From NCBI RefSeq assembly GCF_900111455.1, contig NZ_FOIE01000005.1, positions 310,001 to 374,000 on the forward strand: a stretch of DNA of 64,000 bases, in the 5' to 3' direction. The position numbers and the translations under genes were made by a program. The stretch comes from Geodermatophilus poikilotrophus (GTDB taxonomy: Bacteria; Actinomycetota; Actinomycetes; Mycobacteriales; Geodermatophilaceae). A model generated the notes under the pieces. That model did no database searches. It saw nothing but the letters and a program-made list of their open reading frames with translations, and had not been told where the DNA came from. Positions 55,240 through 64,000 of this stretch are shown here, piece after piece; positions within the stretch are counted from its first letter, which is position 1; each line of letters opens with the position of its first letter.

Positions 55240-57288
55240 TCAGAAGCGACCGCCTCCGGAGCGGCCCCGGCTGCGCGAGCCGCCGAAGCTGCCCGGGCGC
55301 CGCCCGCCACCCCGGGAGCCGGCGCCACCGCCGCCGAACCCACCGCCGGCGCCGCCTCCGTAGCTCCCGCCGTACCCCCCGGCGCCGCCGCCGCCGAAGA
55401 GGATCCCGCCGAGCACCAGACTGCCCAGGTCCACGCCGCCCCGGCCTCCGCCGTGGCCCCCGCCGAACCCGCCAGGCCCGTACCCACCCCCATAGCCGCC
55501 GTAGCCGCCGCCGTAGCCGCCGCCCCAGCCGGCCACGTCGGACTGCGCCTGCTGCAGCGCCTGCTGGGCCAGCGCGTCGGCCAGCTGGGCCTCGCGCAGC
55601 GCGCCGACCGGGTCGGTGCGGCCCTGCGCGACCGCGAGGTCCAGGTGCCGCTGCGCCTCGGCCAGCCGGGTGCGGGCCTCGGGGCCGACGGCGCCGCGGC
55701 GGGTGCCGATGAAGTCGCCGGCGGCCGCGATGCCCGACCGGGCGGTGAGCAGCGCCTGGTCCAGCGACGCCGCGGCCCGCCGCGCCCGCTGGTCGGCGTC
55801 CCGGGCCAGGCCCAGGGCCTGCTCCAGCGCGATGTCGGCCTCCTCCAGCCGGCGGAGCGCGGCCATCGGGTCGGGCCGGCCGCCGTCGGCCGGGTGCAGC
55901 GCGGCGTCGGCCGCGGCCAGCGCCGCCTCGGCCCGGGCCACCTGCGGGCGCAGGTTCCCGCCGGTGCCGCCGGCGAGCAGCGCGCGGGCCTCGGCGAGGT
56001 CCTCCTCGGTCTCCGCCCGCACCTGCGCGACCCGGGCCTCGGCGGCCTGCAGGTCGGTGCCCAGCCGGGCGACGGCGTCCAGCAGCGTCCCGGTCTGGGC
56101 GAGGGCGTCCTCGGCGACCCGGATGTCCCCGACGGCGGCGCCCGCCCGCCCGGCTGCGATCTCGCCGCGGGCCTCGGCGATCTCCTGCTCCGCCGCGTCC
56201 AGCCGGGCCCGGGCCTGCGCCAGGTTGTCGGCGACCGGCGCCAGGGCGGCCGGGGCGTAGCGGCGCTGCAGGGCGGCGAAGCGCTCCTCGTCGGCGGGCA
56301 GCCGGCCGCGCAGCGCGGTGGCGCGGGAGGCCAGCGCATCGAGGGCCTGCGGCGCGGTGCGTTCCAGGTCGCGGAGCCGGTCGAAGGCCTCGGCCTGCTC
56401 GTCGAGGCGGGCGTCGGCCGCGGCGGTCAGCTGGAGCATCTCGGCGAGCAGCCGCCGCTTCACCGGCTCGTCCTCGGGGTGTTCGTCGTCCAGCTCCTGG
56501 CGCAGCGCGAAGGCCCGCGCCAGCTCCTGCTCCGAGGCCGTCAGCGCCTCGGCGAACCCGGCGACCGCCTCCTGGCCGTACTGCAGGCGGGCGTAGTCGA
56601 GGTCGAGCCGGGAGGTCTTGACCGCCTCGTCGAGCTCCAGGAGCGCCGTGCTGGCCTGCGCCTCCAGCTGCTCGGTCGGGACGCCGGCGTGCGGGTCCGG
56701 CCGCTCCAGCCGCTGGGGAGGCGGTGGCCCCTGCCGGCGGCGGCGGGACCGCGTGACGAGGTAGGCGCCACCGGCGACCGCCGCGATGCCGCCCACCACC
56801 GCGACCGTGCCCAGCCCGCTGCCGCTGCCGCCGCCACCGCCGCCCAGGCCCTCGGCGAAGGCGACGGCCGCGCCGTCAAAGTCCCCGGCGGTGAGCTCCG
56901 GCTCGACGTCGGAGGCGATCAGTTGCTCGATCTCCTGGTCGGAGAGCCGGAAGTCCGCGGGCGGGTTGTACGTGTAGCGCCGGTCCTCGACGGCGACGGC
57001 GAACAGGACGTCGTTGCCGCCCAACCCGGACAGCTCGGCGGTCCGGGTCGCCCACTCGTCCGGGTCGAGGCCGTCGAAGGAGTCGACGTAGACGACGAAC
57101 AGCTGCAGCTGCTCCTGCGCCTGCAGCTCGGCGACGGCGGCCTCGACCGCCGACTCGTCGCCGACGAGGACGCCGGCGCGGTCGGTGACCTGCTCCGGCA
57201 CGTCGAACGGCGGCTCGGCCAGCGCCGGGCCCCCGCCGAGGAGGACCACGGCGGCCAGCGGGGCGAGGACGGCGAGCAGCCGGCGCAC
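55240..57288 (-). CDS. TPM-domain secreted/membrane protein with long coiled coil
   Basis: 682 residues. A signal peptide (LLAVLAPLAAVVLLGGGPALA), then a TPM (YgcG-like) domain at about 30-150 (VTDRAGVL, LQLFVVYVDSFDGLDPDEWA, GNDVLFAVAVEDRRYTY), a glycine hinge, a transmembrane helix (VAVVGGIAAVAGGAYLV, about 163-180) and a 400-residue alpha-helical region with heptad-like Ala/Leu/Glu pattern (about 220-590). It ends in a 90-residue Gly/Ser/Tyr/Arg-rich tail finishing SGGGRF. TPM proteins are linked to membrane protein turnover or envelope stress, but no enzyme activity is known here. GTG with GGAGG upstream. Confidence 0.85.
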   Translation of the reverse strand: MRRLLAVLAPLAAVVLLGGGPALAEPPFDVPEQVTDRAGVLVGDESAVEAAVAELQAQEQLQLFVVYVDSFDGLDPDEWATRTAELSGLGGNDVLFAVAVEDRRYTYNPPADFRLSDQEIEQLIASDVEPELTAGDFDGAAVAFAEGLGGGGGGSGSGLGTVAVVGGIAAVAGGAYLVTRSRRRRQGPPPPQRLERPDPHAGVPTEQLEAQASTALLELDEAVKTSRLDLDYARLQYGQEAVAGFAEALTASEQELARAFALRQELDDEHPEDEPVKRRLLAEMLQLTAAADARLDEQAEAFDRLRDLERTAPQALDALASRATALRGRLPADEERFAALQRRYAPAALAPVADNLAQARARLDAAEQEIAEARGEIAAGRAGAAVGDIRVAEDALAQTGTLLDAVARLGTDLQAAEARVAQVRAETEEDLAEARALLAGGTGGNLRPQVARAEAALAAADAALHPADGGRPDPMAALRRLEEADIALEQALGLARDADQRARRAAASLDQALLTARSGIAAAGDFIGTRRGAVGPEARTRLAEAQRHLDLAVAQGRTDPVGALREAQLADALAQQALQQAQSDVAGWGGGYGGGYGGYGGGYGPGGFGGGHGGGRGGVDLGSLVLGGILFGGGGAGGYGGSYGGGAGGGFGGGGAGSRGGGRRPGSFGGSRSRGRSGGGRF

Positions 57289-57388
57289 GAGGGACCTCCG
57301 GGAGTCGGGTGCGGCGACCCTACCCGGGCCGGGCGGTCTGACCCGTCGTCTCCGGGGTAGGGGCTGGGCCCGAGACCGTGGAGGACGC

Positions 57389-57745
57389 ATGACCGAGCCC
57401 GACCGGATCCCCGCCGCCGACCTGCCGCCGGGAGCGGTCCGCCGGGTCGGCGACTGGGCCGTCGGCAACCGGGACGGCCGGTACTTCGCCGTCTCGCGGC
57501 GTTGCCGCCACCAGCTCGCCGACCTCTCCGAGGGCACGGTGGACGCCGACGGCTGCCTGGTCTGCCCGTGGCACCAGAGCCGCTACGACGTCCGGACCGG
57601 CGAGATGGTCGAGGGCCCGCACGGCTTCCTCGGCTACCACGGCCCGACGCCCGGCTACACCCAGTTCGTCCGCGCCTACGCCCGCATCCTGCGGCTGCGG
57701 GTCCGCCGGGCGCTGCGCCGTGGGGACGACGTCGTCCTGGAGTAA
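57389..57745 (+). CDS. Rieske [2Fe-2S] domain protein
   Basis: 118 residues, a small Rieske ferredoxin: cluster ligands C39-R-H41 (CRH) and C59-x2-H62 (CPWH), with the rest of the fold preserved (WAVGNRDGRYFAVSRRC; VCPWHQSRYDVRTGEMVEGP). It probably supplies electrons to an oxygenase or another partner not encoded nearby. ATG at 57389 with GGAGGA upstream. A repeat copy starts immediately after the stop codon. Confidence 0.88.
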   Translation: MTEPDRIPAADLPPGAVRRVGDWAVGNRDGRYFAVSRRCRHQLADLSEGTVDADGCLVCPWHQSRYDVRTGEMVEGPHGFLGYHGPTPGYTQFVRAYARILRLRVRRALRRGDDVVLE

Positions 57746-57801
57746 GGACCCCCCCTGCCCCTCACCGCTCGCAGGCTCGCGGCGGGCCCCTGCAGGGGGG
57801 C
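57746..57801 (+). repeat. stop-codon-associated structured repeat, copy 9
   Basis: GGACCCCCCCTGCCCC, a CACCGCTCGCAGGCTCGCGG core and CCCCTGCAGGGGGGCC fill the gap between convergent Rieske and dppF genes. Arms CCCCCCTGC/GCAGGGGGG are perfect. Confidence 0.8.
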
Positions 57802-58935
57802 CTACCTCCGCTCGATCGGCTCGTCGAGGCCCTGCACCAGCGCGTCGCTCTCGATCGCCTCCACACCGGTGGCGCGCACCGACACGCCCTGGGTGGCGGC
57901 GACCTCCTCGGCCGACCTGGGCTGCAGGGCGCCGTCCCGGATCTCCTCGGCCCAGTGGCAGCTGACCAGGTGGCCGGGCGCCAGCTCGCGCAGCACCGGC
58001 ACCTCGTCGTCGCAGCGCGTCTCCTGCCGCCACGGGCAGCGGGTGTGGAACCGGCAGCCGCTGGGCGGGTCGGCCGGCGAGGGCAGGTCGCCGGCGAGCA
58101 GGATCCGCTCCCGGCGCTCCTCCACCACCGGGTCGGGCACCGGGACGGCGCTCATCAACGCGCGCGTGTACGGGTGCAGCGGCTCGTCGTAGAGGGCCCC
58201 CGACGGCGCCTGCTCGACCAGCGACCCGAGGTACATGACCCCGACGACGTCGCTGATGTGCCGCACCACGGCCAGGTCGTGCGCGATGACCAGGTAGGTG
58301 AGGCCCAGCCGCTGCTGCAGCTCCTCGAGCAGGTTGACCACCTGCGCCTGCACGCTGACGTCGAGCGCGGACACCGGCTCGTCGGCGATCAGCAGGTCCG
58401 GCTCCAGCGAGATCGCGCGGGCGATGCCGATGCGCTGCCGCTGCCCGCCGGAGAACTCGTGCGGATAGCGGCGCAGCGCCGCGGTCGGCAGCCCGACAGC
58501 ATCCAGCAGCTCGCGGACCCGGGTGGCGATCCCCGCCCTGCCACCTCCCAGCCCGTGCGCCCGCAGCGGCTCGGACAGCAGCGACTCGACGTCCTGCCGC
58601 GGGTCCAGGCTGCCCAGCGGGTCCTGGAAGACCATCTGCATGCGCCGCCGCATCGTCCGCAGCGCCTCGCCCCTCAGCGAGGCGACGTCGGTGCCGTCGA
58701 ACAGCACCTGCCCGGCGGTGGGCTCGACCAGCCGCAGGACGGCGCGGCCCAGCGTGGACTTGCCGCAACCGGACTCCCCCACCAGCCCGTACGTGGTGCC
58801 GCGGTCGATGGCCAGGTCCACGCCGTCGACGGCGCGGACGTGGCCGACCGTGCGGTCGACGAACACCCCGCGCTTGATCGGGAAGTGCACCTGCAGGCCC
58901 TGGACCTGCAGCAGCGGCTCGCCGGCGCGGGTCAC
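57802..58935 (-). CDS. dppF: oligopeptide/dipeptide ABC transporter ATP-binding protein (second)
   Basis: 377 residues. Walker A GESGCGKS (53-60), Q-loop [11 protein letters not shown], signature SGGQRQR (162-168), Walker [14 protein letters not shown]-loop IAHD, then the oligopeptide-specific C-terminal domain with HTRCPW and cysteines. Drives import of peptides with the DppD subunit. GTG overlaps the dppD stop by 4 nt. The last 45 residues after VSCHWAEEI form a variable tail. Last gene of the dppABCDF operon. Confidence 0.92.
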   Translation of the reverse strand: MTRAGEPLLQVQGLQVHFPIKRGVFVDRTVGHVRAVDGVDLAIDRGTTYGLVGESGCGKSTLGRAVLRLVEPTAGQVLFDGTDVASLRGEALRTMRRRMQMVFQDPLGSLDPRQDVESLLSEPLRAHGLGGGRAGIATRVRELLDAVGLPTAALRRYPHEFSGGQRQRIGIARAISLEPDLLIADEPVSALDVSVQAQVVNLLEELQQRLGLTYLVIAHDLAVVRHISDVVGVMYLGSLVEQAPSGALYDEPLHPYTRALMSAVPVPDPVVEERRERILLAGDLPSPADPPSGCRFHTRCPWRQETRCDDEVPVLRELAPGHLVSCHWAEEIRDGALQPRSAEEVAATQGVSVRATGVEAIESDALVQGLDEPIERR

Positions 58936-60017
58936 CGTCCGGCTCCCGAGGCGGTGCTCCCGGACGACGTGGCCCCCGCGGTGGACGACGGGTGGGTGAG
59001 CGGGTGCCGGCAGCGCAGCTCGCGGCCGGGCCCGTCGTACTCCAGTGGCACGGTGCTCCCCGCGACCTCGGTGAGGCAGTCGTCCTGGGCGTTGTCGCAG
59101 CGCGGGGCGAAGGCGCAGCCCTCGGCCCACGGGATCGCGTCGCGGGCCGAGCCGCGGATCGGCGTGAGCGGGATCCCGCGCCCGGCGTCCAGCCGCGGCA
59201 CCGAGGCGAGCAGGCCGCCGGTGTAGGGCTGCCGCGGCCGGGCGAACAGGTCGTGGCGGTCGGCGGTCTCGATGACCTTGCCCGCGTACATGACGTGCAC
59301 CCGGTCGCAGAGGCCCGCGACGACGCCGAGGTCGTGGGTGATCATCACCAGCGCCGTCCCGGAGTCGACGACGAGCTCGCGGAGCAGCTCCAGGATCTGC
59401 GCCTGGATGGTGACGTCGAGGGCCGTCGTGGGCTCGTCCGCGATCAGCAGCCGCGGCGAGCAGGCCAGCGCCATCGCGATCAGCGCCCGCTGCCGCATAC
59501 CGCCCGAGAGCTGGTGCGGGTACTCCTTGAGCCGCCGGGTGGGGTCGGGGATGCCGACCCGGTCCAGCAGCTCGGCGGCCTCGGTCGCCGCCTCCTTCTT
59601 CCCCATGTCGCGGTGCTCGACGAGCACCTCGGTGACCTGGGTGCCGATCGGCACGGTGGGGTTGAGCGAGGACAGCGGGTCCTGGAACACCATCGCCATC
59701 TCGGCCCCCCGCAGCCGGCGCAGCGTCCGGTCCGGCGCCCCGAGCAGCTCCGTGCCGCCGAGCCGCACCGAGCCGCCGACCTGTACGCCGCGCCGCGGGA
59801 GCAGGCCCATGACCGCCAGCGAGGTCACCGACTTCCCGCAGCCGGACTCCCCCACCAGGCCGACGGTCTCCCCGGCCGCGACCGAGAAGCTCACCCCGTC
59901 GACGGCCCGGGTGGGCTGCTCGCCGCGCCGGGCGAAGGTGACCGACAGGTCCTCGACCTCGAGCACGGGGACGTCGGTGCGCAGCGCACCCTCGGGTGGC
60001 AACGCCTCGATGCTCAC
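58932..60017 (-). CDS. dppD: oligopeptide/dipeptide ABC transporter ATP-binding protein (first)
   Basis: 361 residues. Walker [19 protein letters not shown]-loop, [14 protein letters not shown] signature, [12 protein letters not shown]alker B and ITHD H-loop, with the oligo_HPY C-terminal domain ([15 protein letters not shown]) that defines peptide/nickel-type importers. Pairs with dppF to form the heterodimeric ATPase on the inner membrane face. ATG at 60017, 7 bp after dppC. Confidence 0.92.
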   Translation of the reverse strand: MSIEALPPEGALRTDVPVLEVEDLSVTFARRGEQPTRAVDGVSFSVAAGETVGLVGESGCGKSVTSLAVMGLLPRRGVQVGGSVRLGGTELLGAPDRTLRRLRGAEMAMVFQDPLSSLNPTVPIGTQVTEVLVEHRDMGKKEAATEAAELLDRVGIPDPTRRLKEYPHQLSGGMRQRALIAMALACSPRLLIADEPTTALDVTIQAQILELLRELVVDSGTALVMITHDLGVVAGLCDRVHVMYAGKVIETADRHDLFARPRQPYTGGLLASVPRLDAGRGIPLTPIRGSARDAIPWAEGCAFAPRCDNAQDDCLTEVAGSTVPLEYDGPGRELRCRHPLTHPSSTAGATSSGSTASGAGR

Positions 60018-60023
60018 CGGTCG

Positions 60024-60965
60024 CTACCTCCGGAACTTCGGGTCGAGGGCCTCCCGCAGCGACTCCCCCAGCAGGGTGAAGCCGAGCGCGACGACGATGA
60101 TGCACAGCGCCGGCCACACGGCCAGCTCCGGCCGGACGGACAGGAAGTCCTGCGCGGTGGACAGCATCGCGCCCCACTCGGGCCGGGCGATGTCCGGGTC
60201 GCCGAGGCCGAGGAAGGAGAGCGCGGCCGCCTCGATGATCGCCGTCGCCAGGGACAGCGTGCCCTGCACGATGACCGGTGACAGCGAGTTGGGCAGCACG
60301 TGGCCGAACACGATCCGGCCGCGCTTGACGCCGAGGGCCCGCGCCGCGAGCACGTAGTCGCTCCCGCGCTGGGCCAGCATCGAGCCGCGCAGTAGCCGGG
60401 CGAAGACGGGCACCTGGGTGACCGCGATGGCGATCATCAGCGCGTACTGGTTCTGGCCCAGCAGCACCGAGATGCTGATGGCCATCAGCAGGCTGGGGAT
60501 CGACAGGATGATGTCGATGAACCGCATGACCACGGTGTCGACCCAGCCGCCGAAGGCGCCGGCCAGCACGCCCAGGGCCATCCCGACGACCGCACCGAGC
60601 ACCGTCGACACCACGCCGATGAGCAGCGACTGCCGCGAGCCGTAGATGAGCCGGGACAGCAGGTCGCGGCCGAGCTGGTCGGCACCGAGCGGGAAGCCCT
60701 CCTGCGCACCGGGGATGAACCCGGGGCGGACCTCGCTCAGCAGCGTCTGCGCCAGCGGGTCGCGCGGGGCCAGCCACGGGGCGAACGCGGCGACGAACAG
60801 GAACACCACGACGATGACCGCGCCCAGGATCGCCACCGGGTTGCGCCGCAGCCGGCGGAAGGCGCTCCTGACGAGCGACACCCCGCCCTCGCCCTCGGGC
60901 ACCTGCCCGGCTCGGGCGGCGAGCTCGTCGATCCGCTGCCGTCGCACGTCCCCCATCGCCGTCAT
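60024..60965 (-). CDS. dppC: oligopeptide/dipeptide ABC transporter permease
   Basis: 313 residues. Cytosolic N-terminus, then six membrane helices; the OppC N-terminal segment [16 protein letters not shown] and the EAA loop ([21 protein letters not shown]) are recognisable. Forms the membrane channel with DppB. ATG at 60965 overlaps the dppB stop by 4 nt. Confidence 0.92.
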   Translation of the reverse strand: MTAMGDVRRQRIDELAARAGQVPEGEGGVSLVRSAFRRLRRNPVAILGAVIVVVFLFVAAFAPWLAPRDPLAQTLLSEVRPGFIPGAQEGFPLGADQLGRDLLSRLIYGSRQSLLIGVVSTVLGAVVGMALGVLAGAFGGWVDTVVMRFIDIILSIPSLLMAISISVLLGQNQYALMIAIAVTQVPVFARLLRGSMLAQRGSDYVLAARALGVKRGRIVFGHVLPNSLSPVIVQGTLSLATAIIEAAALSFLGLGDPDIARPEWGAMLSTAQDFLSVRPELAVWPALCIIVVALGFTLLGESLREALDPKFRR

Positions 60966-61966
60966 CGGACGCGCACCCTCGGGTCGAGCAGGCCGTAGGA
61001 GATGTCGACCAGCAGGTTCACCAGGACGTAGACCACCGCCAGCATGAGGATGAAGCCCTGCAGGACGGCGAAGTCGCGGGTGAAGATCGCGTCGTAGATC
61101 GCCGACCCGACCCCCCCGAAGGCGAAGACCGTCTCGGTGAGCACCGCACCGGACAGCAGCAGGCCGGTCTGCAGGCCGATCGTCGTGGACACCGGCAGCA
61201 GGGCGTTGCGGATGACGTGCCGCCGGCGCACGGTGTCGGCCGACAGGCCCTTGGCGTTCGCCGTCCGGACGTAGTCCTCGTTGACGACGTCGAGCACCGA
61301 GGCCCGGGTGATCCGCACGATGATGGCCAGCGGGATGGTGCCCAGCGCGATGCCCGGCAGGACCAGGTGCAGCAGGGCGTCCCACGCGGCGTCCCACTCG
61401 CGGGTCAGCAGGCCGTCCAGGACGTAGAAGTTCGTGATGTGGGTGGCGTCGATGCGCACCTCCTGGCGGCCCGAACCGGGCAGCCAGCCGAGCTCCACGG
61501 CGAACAGCAGCCGCAGCAGGTAGGCGAGGAAGAAGACCGGGATCGCCACGCCGAGCAGCGAGCCGATGACGGCGCCGGAGTCCAGCCAGCTGCCGTGCCT
61601 GCGGGCGGCCAGGTAGCCCAGCGGGATGCCGACGCCGATGGCGAAGACCATGGCGAACAGCGTCAGCTCGACGGTGCCGGGCATCCGCTCCAGGAACTCG
61701 GTGGTCACCGTGCGGCCGGTGCGGGACGACGTCCCGAAGTCCAGCTGCACGGCGCGGCCGAGGAAGCGCAGGTACTGGACCCAGATCGGCTGGTCGAGGC
61801 CGAACAGCTCGTTGTAGCGGGCGATGGCCTCGGGCGTCGCCCGCTCGCCCAGGGCGGCCTGGGCCGGGCCACCGGGCAGGGCGCGCAGCCAGGCGAAGAG
61901 CAGGACCGACAGGCCCAGCAGGATCGGGACGAGCTGCAGGAGCCGTCGGACGATGAAGCGGAGCAC
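60962..61966 (-). CDS. dppB: oligopeptide/dipeptide ABC transporter permease
   Basis: 334 residues, six membrane helices. The N-terminal signature [24 protein letters not shown] is typical of DppB/OppB, and the EAA-like loop [21 protein letters not shown] is present. Partner of DppC. An unusually strong hairpin sits between dppA and this gene (62011-62050), which may lower dppB expression relative to dppA. Confidence 0.92.
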   Translation of the reverse strand: MLRFIVRRLLQLVPILLGLSVLLFAWLRALPGGPAQAALGERATPEAIARYNELFGLDQPIWVQYLRFLGRAVQLDFGTSSRTGRTVTTEFLERMPGTVELTLFAMVFAIGVGIPLGYLAARRHGSWLDSGAVIGSLLGVAIPVFFLAYLLRLLFAVELGWLPGSGRQEVRIDATHITNFYVLDGLLTREWDAAWDALLHLVLPGIALGTIPLAIIVRITRASVLDVVNEDYVRTANAKGLSADTVRRRHVIRNALLPVSTTIGLQTGLLLSGAVLTETVFAFGGVGSAIYDAIFTRDFAVLQGFILMLAVVYVLVNLLVDISYGLLDPRVRVR

Positions 61967-62010
61967 GGCGTGCGGGTCAGCCTTCCCTGGGTCCGGCGTC
62001 GGTCACGACA

Positions 62011-62050
62011 CCGTCCCCGCCGGCAGCCCGGGAGCTGCCGGCGGGGACGG
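62011..62050 (-). terminator. intercistronic hairpin between dppA and dppB
   Basis: Perfect 17-bp stem (62011-62027 with 62034-62050) and a 6-nt loop, 8 nt downstream of the dppA stop codon in the direction of transcription. Probably an attenuator that makes the binding protein more abundant than the permease, or protects dppA mRNA. Confidence 0.8.
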
Positions 62051-62058
62051 GCGCGGGG

Positions 62059-63768
62059 TCACTCGCTGATGGAGACCGTGGAGAAGACCTCGGCGGTCAG
62101 CGGGCTGGGCTCCAGACCCGAGACGTTCTCCGCGACGACCAGCGCCGGCGGCGAGTGGGAGATCGGGACACCCGGCAGGTAGTCCATGATCAGCCGGTTC
62201 GCCTCCTGGTAGAGCCGGGTGCGGGTGGCCGCGTCCGGCTCCTGGTCAGCCCGGGCCAGCGCCTGGAAGATCTCCGGCGCGCTGAACGCCCCGAACTCCG
62301 CCGACGCCTGGTTGTTCGACGCCTCGGCGAAGAAGGTGCCGATGAAGTTGTAGGCGTCGTTGTAGTCACCGGTCCACCCGAGCAGGTGGATGTCGGCCTG
62401 ACCGGACTGGACGGCGTTCAGGTAGTCCGGGTTCCACGGCAGCGCGACCGGCTCGATGGTGAAGCCGGCGTCAGTCAGGTTCTGGCTGATGACCTGGAAC
62501 ATCGCAGCCGGGTCCGGCAGATAGGGCCGGCTGACCTCGGTCGGGTAGTAGAACCGCAGGGTCGTGCCCTCGGCCCCGGCTTCCTGCAGCAACTGCCGCG
62601 CCCGGTCCGGGTCGTGGTCGTAGGTGGTGACGTCCTCGGCGTAGCCGTCGACGGTCGGCGGCATGAACTCGATGGCCGCCTCGGCGCCCTCGGGGAGCAG
62701 CGAGCTGACGATCGTGTCACGGTCGATCGCGTGCGCGATCGCCTGCCGCACCCGCGGGTCCTGCAGCGCCGGGTTGGCGCTGGTGCCGGGGACGTTCCCG
62801 CCGTTGAAGCCCAGGTAGAGGATGTTGAACGGGTCGCGGACCAGGACCTGGAGACCCTCGTCCTGCAGCGACTGGTAGTCCGCCGGCGCCACGAAGTCGT
62901 AGCCGTCGATCGAGCCGGCCTGCAGCTCCTGGCGGCGGGTGTTGCCGTCCGGGATGGTGCGGATGATGAGCTCGTCGAGCAGCGCCGGCTCGCCCCAGTA
63001 CTCCTCGTTGCGGACCAGGGTGACCCGACCGTTGCCGCGGTCCCAGCTCTCGAACCGGAAGGGTCCGGTGCCGGTCGGGTGCTCGAGGGCGTACTCGGGG
63101 TAGGTCAGCGCGTCCTCGGCACCGGACAGGTTGTCGGCGTCGTACTCCTGCAGGGCCGTCGGGCTCTGGATGGAGAACGCCGGCAGGGCCAGCGCGGCGG
63201 GGAACTTGGAGGTGACCTGGGTGAGCCGGATGACCGCGGTGTTCTCGTCGGTCGCCTCGCAGCTCTGGTAGATGCTCGGGGTGTCCGGCGTGCTGGCGAA
63301 GCCGCCGAAGACCGCCTGGTAGTAGTACGAGGCGCTCGGGCTGGTCGCCAGGCCCTCGAAGTTGTACCAGCGGTCGAAGTTGAAGCAGACAGCCTCGGCG
63401 TTGAACTGCGTGCCGTCGTGGAACTGGACGCCCTGCTGCAGGTTGAAGGTGTACTCCAGCCCGTCCTCGCTGACCTCCCAGTCCTCGGCCAGCTCGGGCA
63501 CCGGGTCGGTGCCGCCGAGCTCGTTGCCGAGCAGGCCCTCGAAGATCTGGCGGGAGACGCGGAAGGTCTCACCGTCGCTGCCGAACGCCGGGTCGAGCAT
63601 CGCGGGGTCGCCGGTGGCGCCGAAGACCATGGTGCCGCCGGACTGGGCCGCACCACCGCCCTCCCCGCCACCACCGGATTCCCGGTCGCTCGAGGCACAG
63701 GCAGCCAGGGTGACTGCGGTGAGCGTGGCCGCCGAGGCGGCGAGCACGCGTTGGGGACGACGCTGCAT
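62059..63768 (-). CDS. dppA: peptide ABC transporter substrate-binding lipoprotein
   Basis: 569 residues, SBP_bac_5 family. Lipoprotein signal (LTAVTLAACAS, lipid Cys near residue 24) and Gly/Ser-rich spacer, then the extracytoplasmic binding domains: DPAMLDPAFGSDGETFRVSRQIFEGLLG, LAEDWEVSEDGLEYTFNLQQGVQFHDGTQFNAEAV (both as family-typical blocks) and ARQAIAHAIDRDTIV-like RVRQAIAHAIDRDT. Binds di- or oligopeptides outside the membrane and delivers them to DppBC. ATG at 63768; first gene of the operon. Confidence 0.93.
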   Translation of the reverse strand: MQRRPQRVLAASAATLTAVTLAACASSDRESGGGGEGGGAAQSGGTMVFGATGDPAMLDPAFGSDGETFRVSRQIFEGLLGNELGGTDPVPELAEDWEVSEDGLEYTFNLQQGVQFHDGTQFNAEAVCFNFDRWYNFEGLATSPSASYYYQAVFGGFASTPDTPSIYQSCEATDENTAVIRLTQVTSKFPAALALPAFSIQSPTALQEYDADNLSGAEDALTYPEYALEHPTGTGPFRFESWDRGNGRVTLVRNEEYWGEPALLDELIIRTIPDGNTRRQELQAGSIDGYDFVAPADYQSLQDEGLQVLVRDPFNILYLGFNGGNVPGTSANPALQDPRVRQAIAHAIDRDTIVSSLLPEGAEAAIEFMPPTVDGYAEDVTTYDHDPDRARQLLQEAGAEGTTLRFYYPTEVSRPYLPDPAAMFQVISQNLTDAGFTIEPVALPWNPDYLNAVQSGQADIHLLGWTGDYNDAYNFIGTFFAEASNNQASAEFGAFSAPEIFQALARADQEPDAATRTRLYQEANRLIMDYLPGVPISHSPPALVVAENVSGLEPSPLTAEVFSTVSISE

Positions 63769-63858
63769 CGCGGAAGACCTGCCTTCTCGGCCCCCGTGGG
63801 CCGGATGAGTTCCCGACTTCGCGGCCGGAGGGCGCAAGCCCTCACGGACGTGCGTCGG

Positions 63859-63864
63859 ACCCTA
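63859..63864 (-). promoter_or_regulatory. candidate -10 element of the dpp operon
   Basis: Minus-strand TAGGGT fits TANNNT and would give a leader of about 85 nt before dppA. No clear -35. The rest of 63769-64000 holds no gene. Confidence 0.35.
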
Positions 63865-63966
63865 GGCGCGAGGTCGGCGCTGCGGTGAGCCGGGGAGCCG
63901 CATCGACACCATCCTGTGACCTGGTATCGGGCCTGGTCAGGCGGCACCCGGGCGCCACCCGCGCCC

Positions 63967-64000
63967 GGCCCCGCCCTGAGCCTGCGCAAGGCGCGGATGA
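63967..64000 (-). repeat. stop-codon-associated repeat, copy 10 (cut by window edge)
   Basis: GGCCCCGCCCTGAGCCTGCG resembles the 3' part of copy 1 read in reverse (GTCCCGCCCTGAGCTTGCG); the remainder lies outside the window. Confidence 0.5.

Overview
The window is chromosomal DNA from a high-GC, GTG-start-rich actinobacterium. GC content, meso-DAP-type gene order, leaderless starts and the style of intergenic repeats suggest Geodermatophilaceae (Blastococcus/Modestobacter/Geodermatophilus); that family assignment is inference. Much of it is conserved actinobacterial backbone. 9.2-20.5 kb follows the order I know from Mycobacterium tuberculosis Rv3671c-Rv3682 (marP, CoA-type Nudix, TlpA, nth, small membrane protein, crp, RidA, DUF4177, two ArsA-like ATPases, class A PBP), with no whiB4 in its usual slot and a cupredoxin lipoprotein added. 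30.2-37 kb matches asd-ask-leuA. There are no insertion sequences, prophage, CRISPR array or rRNA; one tRNA-Pro(CGG) is present.

Layout. 0-5.3 kb: an extradiol dioxygenase (cut by the window edge), soxR with a palindromic SoxR box shared with a divergent dehydrogenase gene, a QueA-type enzyme, a spermidine-synthase-fold protein, hflX and an FhuF-like protein. 5.5-9.1 kb: acetyl-CoA synthetase, a holin-family membrane protein and an epoxide-hydrolase-like enzyme. 9.2-20.5 kb: the envelope/redox/CRP block above. 20.6-23.6 kb: a compact minus-strand stress-signalling operon. 24.3-30.2 kb: YqeY, metallophosphoesterase, tRNA-Pro, two CNNM/CBS proteins and an S9 peptidase. 30.3-37.1 kb: aspartate-family and leucine biosynthesis, with a PLD-like protein, an XRE regulator and a leucine leader peptide. 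37.8-44.2 kb: a complete Mrp Na+/H+ antiporter operon. 44.4-57.7 kb: ABC-F protein, hydrolase, a divergent Mur ligase, a methyltransferase/MTHFR pair, DUF5996, pirin, GGDEF, F420/FMN oxidoreductase, VOC, TPM and Rieske proteins. 57.8-63.8 kb: a dipeptide/oligopeptide ABC transporter operon.

The most unusual item is the operon at 20,574-23,632. Its first gene encodes one polypeptide with an ECF-type sigma factor, a short H-x3-C-x2-C zinc-finger-like segment and a C-terminal RsbT switch kinase. It is followed, with 4-nt overlaps, by RsbR, RsbS and a free-standing RsbU N-terminal (RsbT-docking) domain without any PP2C phosphatase. This looks like a stressosome that controls a sigma factor directly, bypassing the RsbU-RsbV-RsbW partner switch.

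Two non-coding features run through the window. One is a family of about ten structured intergenic repeats that mostly begin within a few bases of stop codons and show compensatory arm changes. The other is a recurring arrangement in which a TANNNT-like -10 element sits 6-8 nt before the start codon, implying leaderless transcripts. A separate pair of identical perfect hairpins lies upstream of the XRE gene. Coordinates of starts were chosen from ribosome-binding sites, overlaps and leaderless promoters; homology statements come from recognised motifs, since no searches could be run.
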